DNA of 64,000 bases from JBOZRQ01 sp050789255 (GCA_050789255.1 JBOZRQ010000003.1:4543-68542), one strand, 5' to 3'; counted from the stretch's first letter, positions 33,315 to 42,228 are shown. Translations and numbers: made by a program. Notes: generated by a model not told the origin, from the letters alone.

Positions 33315-34661
33315 ATGAGAAGGTTTGCAGCAGTGGTTCTGGTAGGGTTCGTAATGGGATGGATGATGGCCGGCATGGGGGCCGGCCGGGCTGAAGCGGT
33401 TACGTTCTACGAAGATCTTGCGGCGCACTGGGCTCCGGATTTCTATCAGGATGTCAACGCAACGTACGGCTTGAAGGCAGACAGCCTCACGAACTTCGAT
33501 TACGATGGCGACTGGAATGGGCGCAACAACTGGGAGAACCTGAACTCGTACAACACCCCTGCCTACGTCTACTACTCCGTCGTGGAAACCGAGACGCACT
33601 ACTTCATCGGATACTACACGTTCCATGCGCGCGATGACGGACCGCTCGACGCGGACAAGCATGAGAACGATCTCGAGGGTGCGCTGGTCGTCATCCACAA
33701 AAACGGGACAACATATGGCGCTTTTCACCTGGTAGAAACGCTGGCCCATGACCAGTGGTACCAGTACACCAACGACTCGGCGGTCACCACCGGCCTCGAC
33801 AACGTGGACGGAGGCGTGCTATTCCGGGGGGACCGGCCCAAGCTGTTCATCCAGGCCAACGGGCAGAGCCCCTGGAACGGGCACGGCGTGCACGCCTATG
33901 ACGGCAGCGGAGCGCCGGGCGGCGACGGCATCGTCTACCAGTACACCGGGGTCGCTTCGGTGCCAACCGACGGGACCGGCAGCTACACGCACACCTACAC
34001 CTACGCCCTCAAGAGTGTGGACGAGCTCTGGAACCGGCGTGAACAGATTGGCAACGACAACACCTTTGCCAGCTTTGGCGTCTTCCGGGGCGACAACTAC
34101 CAGGCCAACTCCGCCAAAGCCCCGTGGGGCTGGGACGACTCGGATGACGGCGCCACCTTCACGGGCGACATCTTCAGCGATCCTGCCCACTTCGTCGACA
34201 CGCACCTGAACGGGCTGGGCATCTTCTCGCACGTGTACACCTACCACCCGTACTACACCCACAAGATCGACATATCGGCGATTACCAGCCGTGCCAACCG
34301 TGACCCCTTCGGCGGCGCCAGCGACATCTTCCCGAAGGTGACGGTCGCCGGCATGACTTACACCGATGACCGCCTCTGGAAGTACAACGACTCAGCGGTA
34401 GGGGCGAAGCGCACCGTGAACTGGGGCTACAACAACGCCGCGGACGGCGCCCAGTACTCTTCGGCCTACCACACCAGGCACGTGGCAAAGCCCAACAACA
34501 GCGTGGTCACCATCGAGATCCTCGACAGCGACGGCACCAGCGGCAACGACAGCATGGGTACGCTCTCCGTGAACCTGGCGCCCGGGCAATCCCAGACCTG
34601 GACCGATGCCTACACCTCCAACAGCGAGGCGCAAGTTACAGCTACCGTGTCACGGCCTTAG
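33315..34661 (+). CDS. secreted protein of unknown function, 448 aa
   Basis: An N-terminal signal peptide (FAAVVLVGFVMGWMMAGMGAG then RAEA) precedes a mature domain rich in Tyr, Asn, Asp and His. The block DADKHENDLEGALVVIHKNG (about residues 112-131) weakly resembles the GHRHDWE region of NPP1-type proteins, but the overall fit is uncertain. The last ~90 residues form a separate beta-rich module with TVTIEILDSDGTSGNDSMGT-like strands. Codon use has more AT than the iol genes at the 5' end. GGGAGGAGAAAGG precedes the ATG. Terminator follows directly. Confidence 0.65.
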   Translation: MRRFAAVVLVGFVMGWMMAGMGAGRAEAVTFYEDLAAHWAPDFYQDVNATYGLKADSLTNFDYDGDWNGRNNWENLNSYNTPAYVYYSVVETETHYFIGYYTFHARDDGPLDADKHENDLEGALVVIHKNGTTYGAFHLVETLAHDQWYQYTNDSAVTTGLDNVDGGVLFRGDRPKLFIQANGQSPWNGHGVHAYDGSGAPGGDGIVYQYTGVASVPTDGTGSYTHTYTYALKSVDELWNRREQIGNDNTFASFGVFRGDNYQANSAKAPWGWDDSDDGATFTGDIFSDPAHFVDTHLNGLGIFSHVYTYHPYYTHKIDISAITSRANRDPFGGASDIFPKVTVAGMTYTDDRLWKYNDSAVGAKRTVNWGYNNAADGAQYSSAYHTRHVAKPNNSVVTIEILDSDGTSGNDSMGTLSVNLAPGQSQTWTDAYTSNSEAQVTATVSRP

Positions 34662-34667
34662 CGGCCG

Positions 34668-34695
34668 AAAAGCGCAGGCGCCTGCCTGCGCTTTT
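34668..34695 (+). terminator. intrinsic terminator after the secreted protein gene
   Basis: Perfect 12-bp stem AAAAGCGCAGGC/GCCTGCGCTTTT with a GCCT loop; the T-side ends in TTTTCATCTTTTCC. Confidence 0.9.
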
Positions 34696-34722
34696 CATCT
34701 TTTCCAACCTCGTGTTTCTTTT

Positions 34723-34748
34723 CGTACACTTGTTCGGTGTGGTATAAT
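34723..34748 (+). promoter_or_regulatory. uvrB promoter with SOS (DinR/LexA) box
   Basis: CGTACACTTGTTCG at 34723-34736 matches the Gram-positive SOS box CGAAC-N4-GTTCG at nine of ten fixed positions. An extended -10 element TGGTATAAT follows (TATAAT at 34743-34748). The SOS box overlaps the -35 position, as expected for repression by LexA. Confidence 0.8.
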
Positions 34749-34782
34749 CAAGGGTACGCACCGGATAAGGGGGAAACGCGTC

Positions 34783-36765
34783 TTGCAGAAGAAGCGGTTT
34801 GAACTCGTCTCTGACTACAAGCCCGCAGGCGACCAGCCCAAGGCCATTGAGCAGCTGGCGAATGGCATTGACCGCGGCGTACGCGAGCAGATTCTGCTCG
34901 GCGCCACCGGTACGGGCAAAACCTTTACCATCGCTGGCGTCATCGAAAGGGTCCAGCGGCCAACGCTGGTGCTGGCTCACAATAAAATCCTCGCCGCCCA
35001 GCTGTGCAGCGAGTTCAAGGAGTTCTTCCCGAACAACGCGGTCGAGTACTTTGTATCTTACTACGACTATTATCAGCCGGAAGCCTACATCCCTACCACG
35101 GATACTTATATTGAAAAGGACTCCATGATCAACGACGAAATCGATAAGCTCCGCCACTCCGCCACCATGGCGCTGTTCGAGCGGCGCGACGTGATCATTG
35201 TGGCCTCCGTTTCGTGTATTTACGGCTTGGGCTCCCCTGCGGACTATAAGGACCTGGCCGTCTCCCTGCGGGTGGGCAACCTGGTTGACCGCGATCACAT
35301 CCTCCGCCGCCTGGTCGACATCCAGTACGAGCGGAACGACATCAACTTCGTCCGTAACAAGTTCCGCGTCCGTGGCGACGTGGTTGAAATCTTCCCTGCC
35401 GCCGCGACCGACCGGGCGATCCGCTGCGAGTGGTTCGGCGACGAAATCGACCGCATCTGCGAGTTCGATCCCTTCACGGGCGAAATCCTCGGCATGATGG
35501 ACCACGTGGCCATCTACCCCGCCAGCCACTACGTCGTGGAGGACGAGAAGCGGGAGAAGGCCCTGGTGAGCATTGAGGAAGAGCTCGAGGTGCGCCTGAA
35601 GGACCTGCGGGAGCAGGGCAAGCTGCTGGAGGCCCAGCGCCTGGAGCAGCGCACCCGCAACGACCTGGAGATGCTCCGGGAGATCGGCTTCTGCACGGGC
35701 ATTGAGAACTACAGCCGGCACCTGACCGGGCGCCCGCCCGGGGAATCGCCGTACACCCTGCTCGACTTCTTCCCGGACGATTTCCTCATGGTGATTGACG
35801 AGTCGCACGTCTCGGTGCCCCAGGTCGGCGCGATGTTCAACGGCGACAAGGCCCGTAAGGACAACCTGATTGAGTATGGCTTCCGTCTGCCCTCGGCGGC
35901 GGACAACAGGCCGCTCAAGTTCGGCGAGTTCGAGGAGCGGCTCAACCAGGTCGTGTATGTATCCGCCACGCCGGGGCCCTACGAGCTGGGCCGGGTGAAG
36001 CCCACCCTCATCACCGAGCAAATCGTCCGCCCGACGGGCCTGCTGGACCCCGAGGTGGAGGTCCGCCCGATCAAGGGCCAGATCGACGACCTGTACGCCG
36101 AAATCAAGCAGCGCACGGCCAAGAATCAGCGGGTGCTGGTCACCACGCTGACCAAGAAGATGGCCGAAGACCTGACCGACTATATGAAGGAGCTCGGCGT
36201 CAAGGTGCGCTACCTGCACTCAGACATTGAGACCTTGGAGCGCATGCAGATCCTCCGCGACCTGCGCCTGGGCACCTTCGACGTGCTGGTCGGCATCAAC
36301 CTGCTCCGAGAGGGCCTCGACATTCCGGAGGTCTCGCTGGTGGCAATCCTGGACGCCGACAAAGAAGGCTTCCTGCGCGCCGAGCGCTCTCTCATTCAGA
36401 CCATCGGCCGTGCGGCCCGTAACGCCGAGGGCCGGGTGATCATGTACGCTGACCGCATGACCGACTCCATGAACAAGGCCATCAGCGAAACCAACCGCCG
36501 CCGTGCGATCCAGGAGCAGTACAACCGGGAGCACGGCATCACGCCGAAGACCATCATCAAGCCGGTGCGCGATGTCATTCAGGCGGTCCGGCCGGCCGAT
36601 GCCCCGGAGGCCAAGGCGGTCGGCATTCTGGAAACGCCGAAGAAGGATATCCCGCAGGTGATCGACCGCATGCGCAAGGAGATGAAGGAGGCCGCCAAGA
36701 ACCTCGAGTTCGAGCGTGCCGCCGAGCTGCGTGACCTGATCATTGAGCTGGAGAAGCGGAAGTAG
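34783..36765 (+). CDS. uvrB: excinuclease ABC subunit B
   Basis: UvrB is the damage-verifying helicase of nucleotide excision repair. The 660-residue length is standard. Visible motifs: Walker A GATGTGKTFT (about residues 40-49), the beta-hairpin YYDYYQPEAYIPTTDTYIEKD-like block (about 92-112), DEAH-type box VIDESH (about 335-340), helicase motif VI QTIGRAARN (about 540-548) and a C-terminal UVR motif (about 620-655). TTG start at 34783 after AAGGGGGAAA; a longer in-frame extension would run through the promoter. Under SOS control from the box above. uvrA is not adjacent. Confidence 0.97.
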   Translation: MQKKRFELVSDYKPAGDQPKAIEQLANGIDRGVREQILLGATGTGKTFTIAGVIERVQRPTLVLAHNKILAAQLCSEFKEFFPNNAVEYFVSYYDYYQPEAYIPTTDTYIEKDSMINDEIDKLRHSATMALFERRDVIIVASVSCIYGLGSPADYKDLAVSLRVGNLVDRDHILRRLVDIQYERNDINFVRNKFRVRGDVVEIFPAAATDRAIRCEWFGDEIDRICEFDPFTGEILGMMDHVAIYPASHYVVEDEKREKALVSIEEELEVRLKDLREQGKLLEAQRLEQRTRNDLEMLREIGFCTGIENYSRHLTGRPPGESPYTLLDFFPDDFLMVIDESHVSVPQVGAMFNGDKARKDNLIEYGFRLPSAADNRPLKFGEFEERLNQVVYVSATPGPYELGRVKPTLITEQIVRPTGLLDPEVEVRPIKGQIDDLYAEIKQRTAKNQRVLVTTLTKKMAEDLTDYMKELGVKVRYLHSDIETLERMQILRDLRLGTFDVLVGINLLREGLDIPEVSLVAILDADKEGFLRAERSLIQTIGRAARNAEGRVIMYADRMTDSMNKAISETNRRRAIQEQYNREHGITPKTIIKPVRDVIQAVRPADAPEAKAVGILETPKKDIPQVIDRMRKEMKEAAKNLEFERAAELRDLIIELEKRK

Positions 36766-36804
36766 CGCGGGAGTTTTGTAGTTCCTTCCACACAGTTTCG
36801 GCCG

Positions 36805-36832
36805 ATGCCCACCGTGCCTACACGGTGGGCAT
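36805..36832 (+). terminator. intrinsic terminator after uvrB
   Basis: Stem ATGCCCACCGTG/CACGGTGGGCAT with a CCTA loop, followed by TATTTG. Confidence 0.85.
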
Positions 36833-37096
36833 TATTTGACGCTTACCCAAATCCTTTGCTACGTCCCAAGGTTGCGTCGCCTCCTGACCGTTTCTTCGGC
36901 GTGGAAGCGTCGGCATTCCTGTACCGGCACGTCAGTACCAACGCCGGGGAACCGTACCATAAAAAACGACGACACGGCCAGAAGTCTTGTTCTACAAGGC
37001 CTCTGGCCGTTCTGGCTGAATCTAGAAGGGTTGAGCAGTCAGTCGGGGAGGGAATTATAGCAAACACGGCCATCTTTCCTCGTAGGAGGTCAAACC
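36833..37096. other. non-coding interval with one isolated hairpin
   Basis: No coding frame with a plausible start is seen. One hairpin lies at 36974-37010: outer stem ACGGCCAGA/TCTGGCCGT with an inner stem CTTGT/ACAAG. It lacks a T-run. It could be the remains of a terminator or a structured leader for the gene at 37097. Confidence 0.4.
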
Positions 37097-37453
37097 ATGA
37101 CGTGGAGCAACGCACTGGCTCGGCTGATTCTCAACCCAGCCGCCGTGGCTCTTGGAGACTATCTGTTTGCAGGAATTCACTTCGCTTCCCCCGGTCAGTG
37201 GATAGCTGTAGGGGTAGTATTCGCCGTTATATCACTCGCCCTGGATACCATTCTCCTCGACAGCCTGGGTGTCTGGTGGTCCGCCTTTCTCTTGGCTGTC
37301 GTGTTTGCAGGAATTTTGTATCTTTCTCCCTCTCTCATGCCGCAAGTTGCTGTTTCCCGGCCAAGCGCACTTGGGATGGGCGCCATCGCGGGGTCATTGG
37401 AAGCCGCTATGTACTGGTTGCTTCATAGAGCCTCAAAGCTCGGACACGTGTAA
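37097..37453 (+). CDS. YndM-type (DUF2512) small membrane protein
   Basis: A 118-residue protein with four hydrophobic helices (LILNPAAVALGDYLFAGIHF, WIAVGVVFAVISLALDTILL, WSAFLLAVVFAGILYLSPSL, GMGAIAGSLEAAMYWLLHRA). The pattern and length fit the DUF2512/YndM family of spore-formers, with the usual helix-end motif DTILL. Function unknown. Very good ribosome site TAGGAGG. Probably co-transcribed with the membrane protein at 37488. These two genes are noticeably less GC-rich than most of the window. Confidence 0.7.
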   Translation: MTWSNALARLILNPAAVALGDYLFAGIHFASPGQWIAVGVVFAVISLALDTILLDSLGVWWSAFLLAVVFAGILYLSPSLMPQVAVSRPSALGMGAIAGSLEAAMYWLLHRASKLGHV

Positions 37454-37487
37454 CTGGCGTCGAGCCAGACAACAAGGAGGAGATGAC

Positions 37488-37976
37488 GTGCCCCATCTAT
37501 GGTGGGATTGGACGGTGTTTTGGGCTTATACATTTGCCCCTTGGGGGGCTCTTTGGATTCTGGGAGAACGCGAGAAAATGCGAGAATCGCTTGCTGGCGG
37601 AGTCTTGTTTGCCTTGATTGCGTATTTGCTTGATACTCTTGGCACCCAACTGGGCCTATGGATTTACCCAATCAAACTGGGGAATCTGCTCTCAGGCAAT
37701 ATGATCTGGAATGTCGTCGGCGCAGCACCCGAGGCCATGCTCATTCTGCAAAAGGATCTCGAGAACCCGAGACAGACTTGGTGGTGGATCCTTGGCATCT
37801 CTTTGGCAAACGCGGGGGCTGAATACTTTGCGCTAAGCACAACGCATTTGATGAGATACCCCCGCTGGTCTCCCCTCATTTCAGTTCCCATATACGTTGG
37901 ATGTTTTTGGGTGATCGTTCATTTCACGAGGTACTTGTGGCAAACAGATAGACAAGGAACGAAATCCTCTTCCTGA
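37488..37976 (+). CDS. integral membrane protein, CBO0543-like
   Basis: A 162-residue protein with about five membrane helices, rich in Trp (WWDWTVFWAYTFAPWGALWIL at the start). The arrangement and the block LDTLGTQLGLWIYPIKL resemble the small CBO0543-type membrane proteins of Bacilli and Clostridia; I give this as a resemblance only. GTG start at 37488 with AAGGAGGAGATGAC. It follows the YndM-like gene by 34 bases. Function unknown. Confidence 0.6.
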   Translation: MPHLWWDWTVFWAYTFAPWGALWILGEREKMRESLAGGVLFALIAYLLDTLGTQLGLWIYPIKLGNLLSGNMIWNVVGAAPEAMLILQKDLENPRQTWWWILGISLANAGAEYFALSTTHLMRYPRWSPLISVPIYVGCFWVIVHFTRYLWQTDRQGTKSSS

Positions 37977-38294
37977 CAAGGGACATGATTTCGTTATTCT
38001 GGAGATACGAACTGGTTTCGCCGATTGCCATACCACGGTGAGCCCTAGCACAGCCTACGAAAAGCTCTGCAACGCTTTCGCTCTCACCGCTAAGTTGCGA
38101 AAAAAGTTACGGCGGGGAAGCATCACGTTCTGAGTGCGAAACGGTCCTGGAGACCCGTCTGTGACCAGCCGGGCCAGGCTCCCTCGTGTTGGCCCTTTTC
38201 TAGCCATAGCGAAACCGCCAGACCACGCGTGGCCTGTCGTGGTCCTCTAGCTATCGGAAATAGCGTTTGGCGCGGGTGTTGCATGGGACACGGC
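37977..38294. other. non-coding interval
   Basis: No gene is supported here. The sequence is mixed composition with short inverted repeats (for example AGACCACG and CGTGGTCC near 38220-38250) but no T-run terminator and no recognisable RNA. Confidence 0.4.
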
Positions 38295-39506
38295 CTAAAG
38301 CGCAAGTGCTGCGAGCATTAATCCGATCGTGTGGCCCCAGATGTCCCAAAACTGCGAAATGGGCAATGGATTTACACCCCGTCCGACCTCGACCGTAAAC
38401 CCGGGCCTCCGCCACTCCTGGATGAACCAGTCCTTATAACCGGCCCAACTCTGCACGTAACGAACGGGTCTGTACCCGCTGGCTTCGGAGAAGATGGTCA
38501 CGATGCGTTCCGATTCCGCCGGTTCGTACCCCTCGTACCCCCAGTAGATCACCTCGCCCTGAGTGTGGAACGCAAGCACCATACGGAAGTCATGGTCCCG
38601 CGTGAAGTCCGCCATGGCCCGCGCCTCTGGTTCGGAGAGCGGCGCCGGGCCTGAGTAGTTGAGGGGCGCCGGGGCTTGAGGCCCCCGTTGGGCCTCTCGC
38701 TCAAAGTTGGCCGGGAACTGATTGTTCAGGTCTACCCCGCGAATGTTGGCAGTCCAGTGCCGGAAATCAAAGGAGCCGCCGTTCGCACGAAGCACAAGGT
38801 CATAATAGGGATTGTCAGGCTCGAGTCCGTTCTGTTGCAACTCCACCCCATCTGGGTTTACCATCGGTACTACCCATAAGGAGGTTCTGTTGTACAGGGC
38901 CGGGATATTGAACTGGCCGATTCGTTCTCCGTTCCGATAGGCGTCGGCATACCGTTCAATGAACTTCATTAAGAGTGGCGTGGTGATCCACTCTTGGGCG
39001 TGGAAAGAACCGTTGAAGTGTACCTCCGTCGGCCCCGTCCCCACCCGAACCGCAGGAATGGGCCGGCCGAGAACGGTTTCCCCGATCGTCGTCAGCTGAA
39101 TAAATGGGTACCGTTCCGCCAGGCGGGCAAGGTCATCGCTCATTTCGTTGTACCCGTAGCGGTCCTGCGGGACCACGATGACCTGCTCTGGAGCGACAGG
39201 AACCGTCAGCCGCTGTCCCACCATCAGGCGCATCGGATTAACGCCGGGATTAGCCAGGCGAAGTTGCGCCTCGGTGATGCCAAACCTGCGGGCGATCAGG
39301 TAAAAGGTGTCCCCGGCACGCACGACATATGGCGTGGTTAGCGGTGGCTGACTGAGTCCTGGAATCCGCAGCACCTGTCCGGCATAAATCTCGCCCGACG
39401 CTGGAATCTCCGGATTTGCTGCCAACAGGTCCCCAACCGTGGTGCCGAACCGTCGTGCGATCAACCACAGTGAATCTCCTGGCCGGACAGTATAACTCAC
39501 GAGCAC
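38295..39506 (-). CDS. LysM-M14 zinc carboxypeptidase (gamma-D-glutamyl-diaminopimelate peptidase type)
   Basis: Two N-terminal LysM domains (SYTVRPGDSLWLIARRFGTT, residues 4-23, and YVVRAGDTFYLIARRFGITE, residues 60-79) bind peptidoglycan. An M14 domain follows with zinc ligands His 169 and Glu 172 (SFHAQEW), a later His in LAFHTQG (about 312) and the catalytic Glu in FTVEVGRG (about 376). The architecture is that of spore-former endopeptidase I, which cuts peptidoglycan stem peptides. There is no signal peptide, as is usual for forms made in the mother cell during sporulation. Start ATG or GTG region at 39506. Confidence 0.9.
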   Translation of the reverse strand: MLVSYTVRPGDSLWLIARRFGTTVGDLLAANPEIPASGEIYAGQVLRIPGLSQPPLTTPYVVRAGDTFYLIARRFGITEAQLRLANPGVNPMRLMVGQRLTVPVAPEQVIVVPQDRYGYNEMSDDLARLAERYPFIQLTTIGETVLGRPIPAVRVGTGPTEVHFNGSFHAQEWITTPLLMKFIERYADAYRNGERIGQFNIPALYNRTSLWVVPMVNPDGVELQQNGLEPDNPYYDLVLRANGGSFDFRHWTANIRGVDLNNQFPANFEREAQRGPQAPAPLNYSGPAPLSEPEARAMADFTRDHDFRMVLAFHTQGEVIYWGYEGYEPAESERIVTIFSEASGYRPVRYVQSWAGYKDWFIQEWRRPGFTVEVGRGVNPLPISQFWDIWGHTIGLMLAALAL

Positions 39507-39732
39507 CCCTCCGCCCGAGCATATTCCTTAAAGTCTATTCAGTTGAACGCTCATCAGTACAGGCAGCCCCTTCGAAAGGAAACTGAGCCAGGCATGACTG
39601 CCTGGCTCTACGTGTTTACACCGCCGGGACCTAATCGATTCAAACCTATCAGGACAGATACGCAATATATTCTAGGAAGGTTTCGCCGTCGACTTCCAGG
39701 TCTCCCTAGAAGGCAACCAGGGTCTGCACATT

Positions 39733-39776
39733 CCAGTCCCGATCCTACCCCATGCCTACCCCGTTCCTATCCCAAG
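39733..39776 (+). repeat. 11-bp periodic C-tract repeat, block 1
   Basis: Four consecutive 11-bp units of the form CCTACCCCNNN: CCAGTCCCGAT, CCTACCCCATG, CCTACCCCGTT, CCTATCCCAAG. The unit length is not a multiple of three, arguing against a coding repeat. Confidence 0.7.
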
Positions 39777-39829
39777 CGAATGGGATCACCCCCCTGAGGC
39801 AGTCGAAAACCACAGAGGCCTACAGTGAG

Positions 39830-39862
39830 GCCCCCTTCGGACATCCCCCCCGAGGGGGCTTT
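39830..39862 (+). terminator. orphan terminator-like hairpin
   Basis: GCCCCCTTCGG pairs with CCGAGGGGGC (one bulge) and is followed by TTTC. No annotated plus-strand gene precedes it. Confidence 0.45.
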
Positions 39863-39995
39863 CGTGACCGGGCGCCCATGCCCGCCTTCATGTGGTCCCA
39901 CCGATGGCGATGTCAGACCTCTCCCCGGTCCCTCCAGCCCTACTGGGAAGCACGTTCTAAACACAGCCCATGATCCGGATGCAGCCATGGGGAAG

Positions 39996-40083
39996 AAATC
40001 CCGTTTATACCCCGAGCATTTCCCAAGTATACCCCGAGCCTACCCTGAAGCCCCCCGCTCTCACCCCGACGGCACCCCCAACG
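39996..40083 (+). repeat. 11-bp periodic C-tract repeat, block 2
   Basis: Eight consecutive 11-bp units, each with a CCC or CCCC run at about positions 3-7: AAATCCCGTTT, ATACCCCGAGC, ATTTCCCAAGT, ATACCCCGAGC, CTACCCTGAAG, CCCCCCGCTCT, CACCCCGACGG, CACCCCCAACG. The complementary strand carries evenly spaced G-runs. Confidence 0.7.
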
Positions 40084-40174
40084 CCCTATTGCATCCCTAT
40101 CCAATGTATGGTAATTTAATCCACAACAGGACTATTTTAGGATAGACCTGACTAAGTCAAGGAGGTTGAGTCTC

Positions 40175-40795
40175 GTGGCTACCAGCGACAAGCCTGGTTC
40201 TCCGGCCCGGACTGACGTGACCAGCACGGCGAATGCGGCAAAGGCAGAGGTGCTCAGCAAGCAGACCCTGGATGCTCTGCTTAACGTTCGGCCCGAAAAC
40301 CTGATCGCACCCAGCACCGACGGGGAGATCCTGAAGGGGACAGCCAACCGGTCCGGCGGGTGGCTGCACGCCCCGGCGAATCTGGAGCTCTTTTCAGCTG
40401 CTGACCATCGCCTGTCCCGGATCGCTGAGCCGGGCGCCGTCAGCCGCAAGAAGGTTGAACGGGTACACTGCAGGCTAGTTCCCAATACAAAGCTGCTGAT
40501 CATTAAGCCCGCCGCCGCCAACGACCTGACTGCGCTTCCGGTCAACCGCTACGCCAAGAGCTCCGGCGCCTGGATCAACCTGATCACCCTCCTGGAAGAA
40601 GCGGGACTGTCTGTGGAGACAGGTTACCGGGAGCGGTTTGATGCCGCCTACATCCCCAGCGCCAGCCCCCTGGCCCCGGGCCTCGTGATCGACCTGGGCC
40701 TCCCCCTGGAGCGCAGGGCCGAGCCGGTCAAGAAGAGCAAAGCCAAGGCGGCGGCCAAGAAGGCAGAGCCTGCTCAGGCCGGGCCGAGTAAGTAA
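40175..40795 (+). CDS. hypothetical protein with Lys/Ala-rich tail
   Basis: A 206-residue protein with no signal peptide. It has a Ser/Thr/Ala-rich first 30 residues, a central region with mixed helix and strand (KLLIIKPAAANDLTALPVNRY, about residues 107-127), and a basic tail (KKSKAKAAAKKAEPAQ) like that of DNA-binding or coat-associated proteins. GTG start at 40175 nine bases after AAGGAGG. It is a single-gene unit with its own terminator. No family recognised. Confidence 0.6.
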   Translation: MATSDKPGSPARTDVTSTANAAKAEVLSKQTLDALLNVRPENLIAPSTDGEILKGTANRSGGWLHAPANLELFSAADHRLSRIAEPGAVSRKKVERVHCRLVPNTKLLIIKPAAANDLTALPVNRYAKSSGAWINLITLLEEAGLSVETGYRERFDAAYIPSASPLAPGLVIDLGLPLERRAEPVKKSKAKAAAKKAEPAQAGPSK

Positions 40796-40838
40796 ACACC
40801 CTACATCACACGAAACGCCTACATAAAACACAAAGCGG

Positions 40839-40868
40839 AGCGGGGCTCGGCATGTGCCGGACCCCGCT
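40839..40868 (+). terminator. intrinsic terminator after the 40175 gene
   Basis: AGCGGGG and CCCCGCT outer arms with CGGCA/TGCCG inner arms, followed by TTCTGTTT. Confidence 0.8.
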
Positions 40869-40947
40869 TTCTGTTTCATGCCAACACCCATTACATCCCA
40901 CGAGAGGGAGGCCAGCGCCGCGCACACACTGTCGCCGAGGTGACGTT

Positions 40948-42165
40948 GTGAAGCAGCGAGCTCTCATCTTCTTGATTGGGGTTCTGATCCTGTTCAGTGG
41001 ATCCTCCCAGGGAACGGCCGCAGAGGCGCCGGTTCCGGGCCGGATCGCCTTCGTCCGCAGTGGGAACCTCTGGATTTGGGAGGCCGGCAGTGAGCAGCGG
41101 GTGACGGAGGGCAGAGGAGCGACCAGCCCGCAGTTCTCCTCGGATGGGCGATACGTAACCTTCCAGAAGGACCGGGCTCTCTGGGTCGTTCGGCCAGGTG
41201 CGGTACCCTGGAAAGTGGGCGACACCGCCGGTTGCTCAGTCGCGAGCTGGTCGCCGTCCGAGAGTACCCTCACCTTCGCTGAAGGCCAGGATGTGTTTAC
41301 AGTACGCGTTTCCGACGGCGGTCTGGAGCCCCGCCGGTTGATCGCAAAGGGTTGGACGGCTCCAGCCTGGTCCCCCGACGGGCGCTTCCTGGCGCTGGCC
41401 AGGAATACCGGTCGGGAGGATTTCACGGGCACCGCTGAGATCGGGGTCGTGTCTGCATCGGGTGGCGAGCCACGGGTGCTCTGGAACGGAGAATACCTGA
41501 AGGAGAAGTGGGTTGGCCCTGCAACGGGCCTCAAGTGGTCCCCCGACGGGCGATGGATCGCATTTTACCGCTCGGCTTTGTCTGCATCGCCTAGCGCTGA
41601 CGCAAACCAGATCAACGTGCTGTCCATCGAAACGGGCGAGGTAACCCCGCTCGGGTTTGGCCCGATGAACCGGGCCTACTTTGGGTGGGCGCCCACTGCA
41701 GTGACGCTGGCCTTTACCGATGGGGCGGGGAGGTTTGCATGGGGTGACAAGAAGATCAAGGTTACACCCATGCCGCCACAAACGGATGTCCCCTCGCCGA
41801 CGGCGCCCGGGTACGCTGACCGGGAGCCGGCCTGGAGCCCCGACGGTGAGGCTGTCTACTTCATTCGCAGTGTCGCTCAGGCTCCTGAACTGATGTACCA
41901 GCCAGCTCGAGAGCAGGCCATCTGGCGATGGAATCCAGGGAGCGGGAAGCAGGCGGCGGTGCCAGGCACCGGGGATGCGCTCGGCGTGGAGGTTGGCAGG
42001 GGCGGTCAGCTCCTCTGGCCCAGGGGAGACGGAAAGCAGGCCTCCCTCTGGACAGTGGAGCAGGGGGAGCCAAAGCAGGTGATAGCCCACATGGACTTCT
42101 CGAATTACTACTACGGACAGTTCTATTGGGACAGCATGTTCGATTGGTGGACAAACAGGCACTAG
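40948..42165 (+). CDS. secreted TolB/WD40-like beta-propeller protein
   Basis: The 405-residue protein begins with a signal peptide (ALIFLIGVLILFSGSSQGTAAEA). The mature part repeats the TolB-type propeller signature: SPQFSSDGRYVTF (about residue 66), VASWSPSESTLTF (about 97), APAWSPDGRFLALAR (about 138), GLKWSPDGRWIAFYR (about 197) and EPAWSPDGEAVYFIR (about 296). Such proteins are usually binding scaffolds. GTG start at 40948 after CGAGGTGA. It faces the Hcp-like gene across a shared terminator. Confidence 0.85.
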   Translation: MKQRALIFLIGVLILFSGSSQGTAAEAPVPGRIAFVRSGNLWIWEAGSEQRVTEGRGATSPQFSSDGRYVTFQKDRALWVVRPGAVPWKVGDTAGCSVASWSPSESTLTFAEGQDVFTVRVSDGGLEPRRLIAKGWTAPAWSPDGRFLALARNTGREDFTGTAEIGVVSASGGEPRVLWNGEYLKEKWVGPATGLKWSPDGRWIAFYRSALSASPSADANQINVLSIETGEVTPLGFGPMNRAYFGWAPTAVTLAFTDGAGRFAWGDKKIKVTPMPPQTDVPSPTAPGYADREPAWSPDGEAVYFIRSVAQAPELMYQPAREQAIWRWNPGSGKQAAVPGTGDALGVEVGRGGQLLWPRGDGKQASLWTVEQGEPKQVIAHMDFSNYYYGQFYWDSMFDWWTNRH

Positions 42166-42174
42166 GAAACGCAG

Positions 42175-42215
42175 AAGAGCCGAACACGGGTGACGGCCCA
42201 CCGTGTTCGGCTCTT
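42175..42215. terminator. bidirectional terminator between convergent genes
   Basis: A perfect 15-bp stem AAGAGCCGAACACGG/CCGTGTTCGGCTCTT with an 11-base loop lies between the 40948 gene (plus) and the 42229 gene (minus). Confidence 0.85.
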
Positions 42216-42228
42216 GCTCTCATTTCGT

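Larger units (their letters stand above)
39507..40174. other. 668-bp gene-free interval with hairpins and periodic C-tracts
   Basis: No coding frame has a ribosome site. Contents: a perfect 10-bp hairpin GAGCCAGGCA/TGCCTGGCTC at 39585-39608; two blocks of 11-bp periodic C-tracts (listed separately); and a terminator-like hairpin at 39830-39859 followed by TTTC. The latter implies a plus-strand transcript starting somewhere after 39507, perhaps a small RNA, but I could not fix a promoter. Confidence 0.5.

Noticed and set aside
36833..37090. Small coding frames after uvrB
   Set aside because: They lack ribosome sites and cross the terminator or the isolated hairpin; composition is unlike coding sequence here.
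39996..40083. Coding repeat rich in Pro within a frame at 39825-40145
   Set aside because: The 11-bp period is out of codon phase, the frame has no ribosome site and no recognisable domain.
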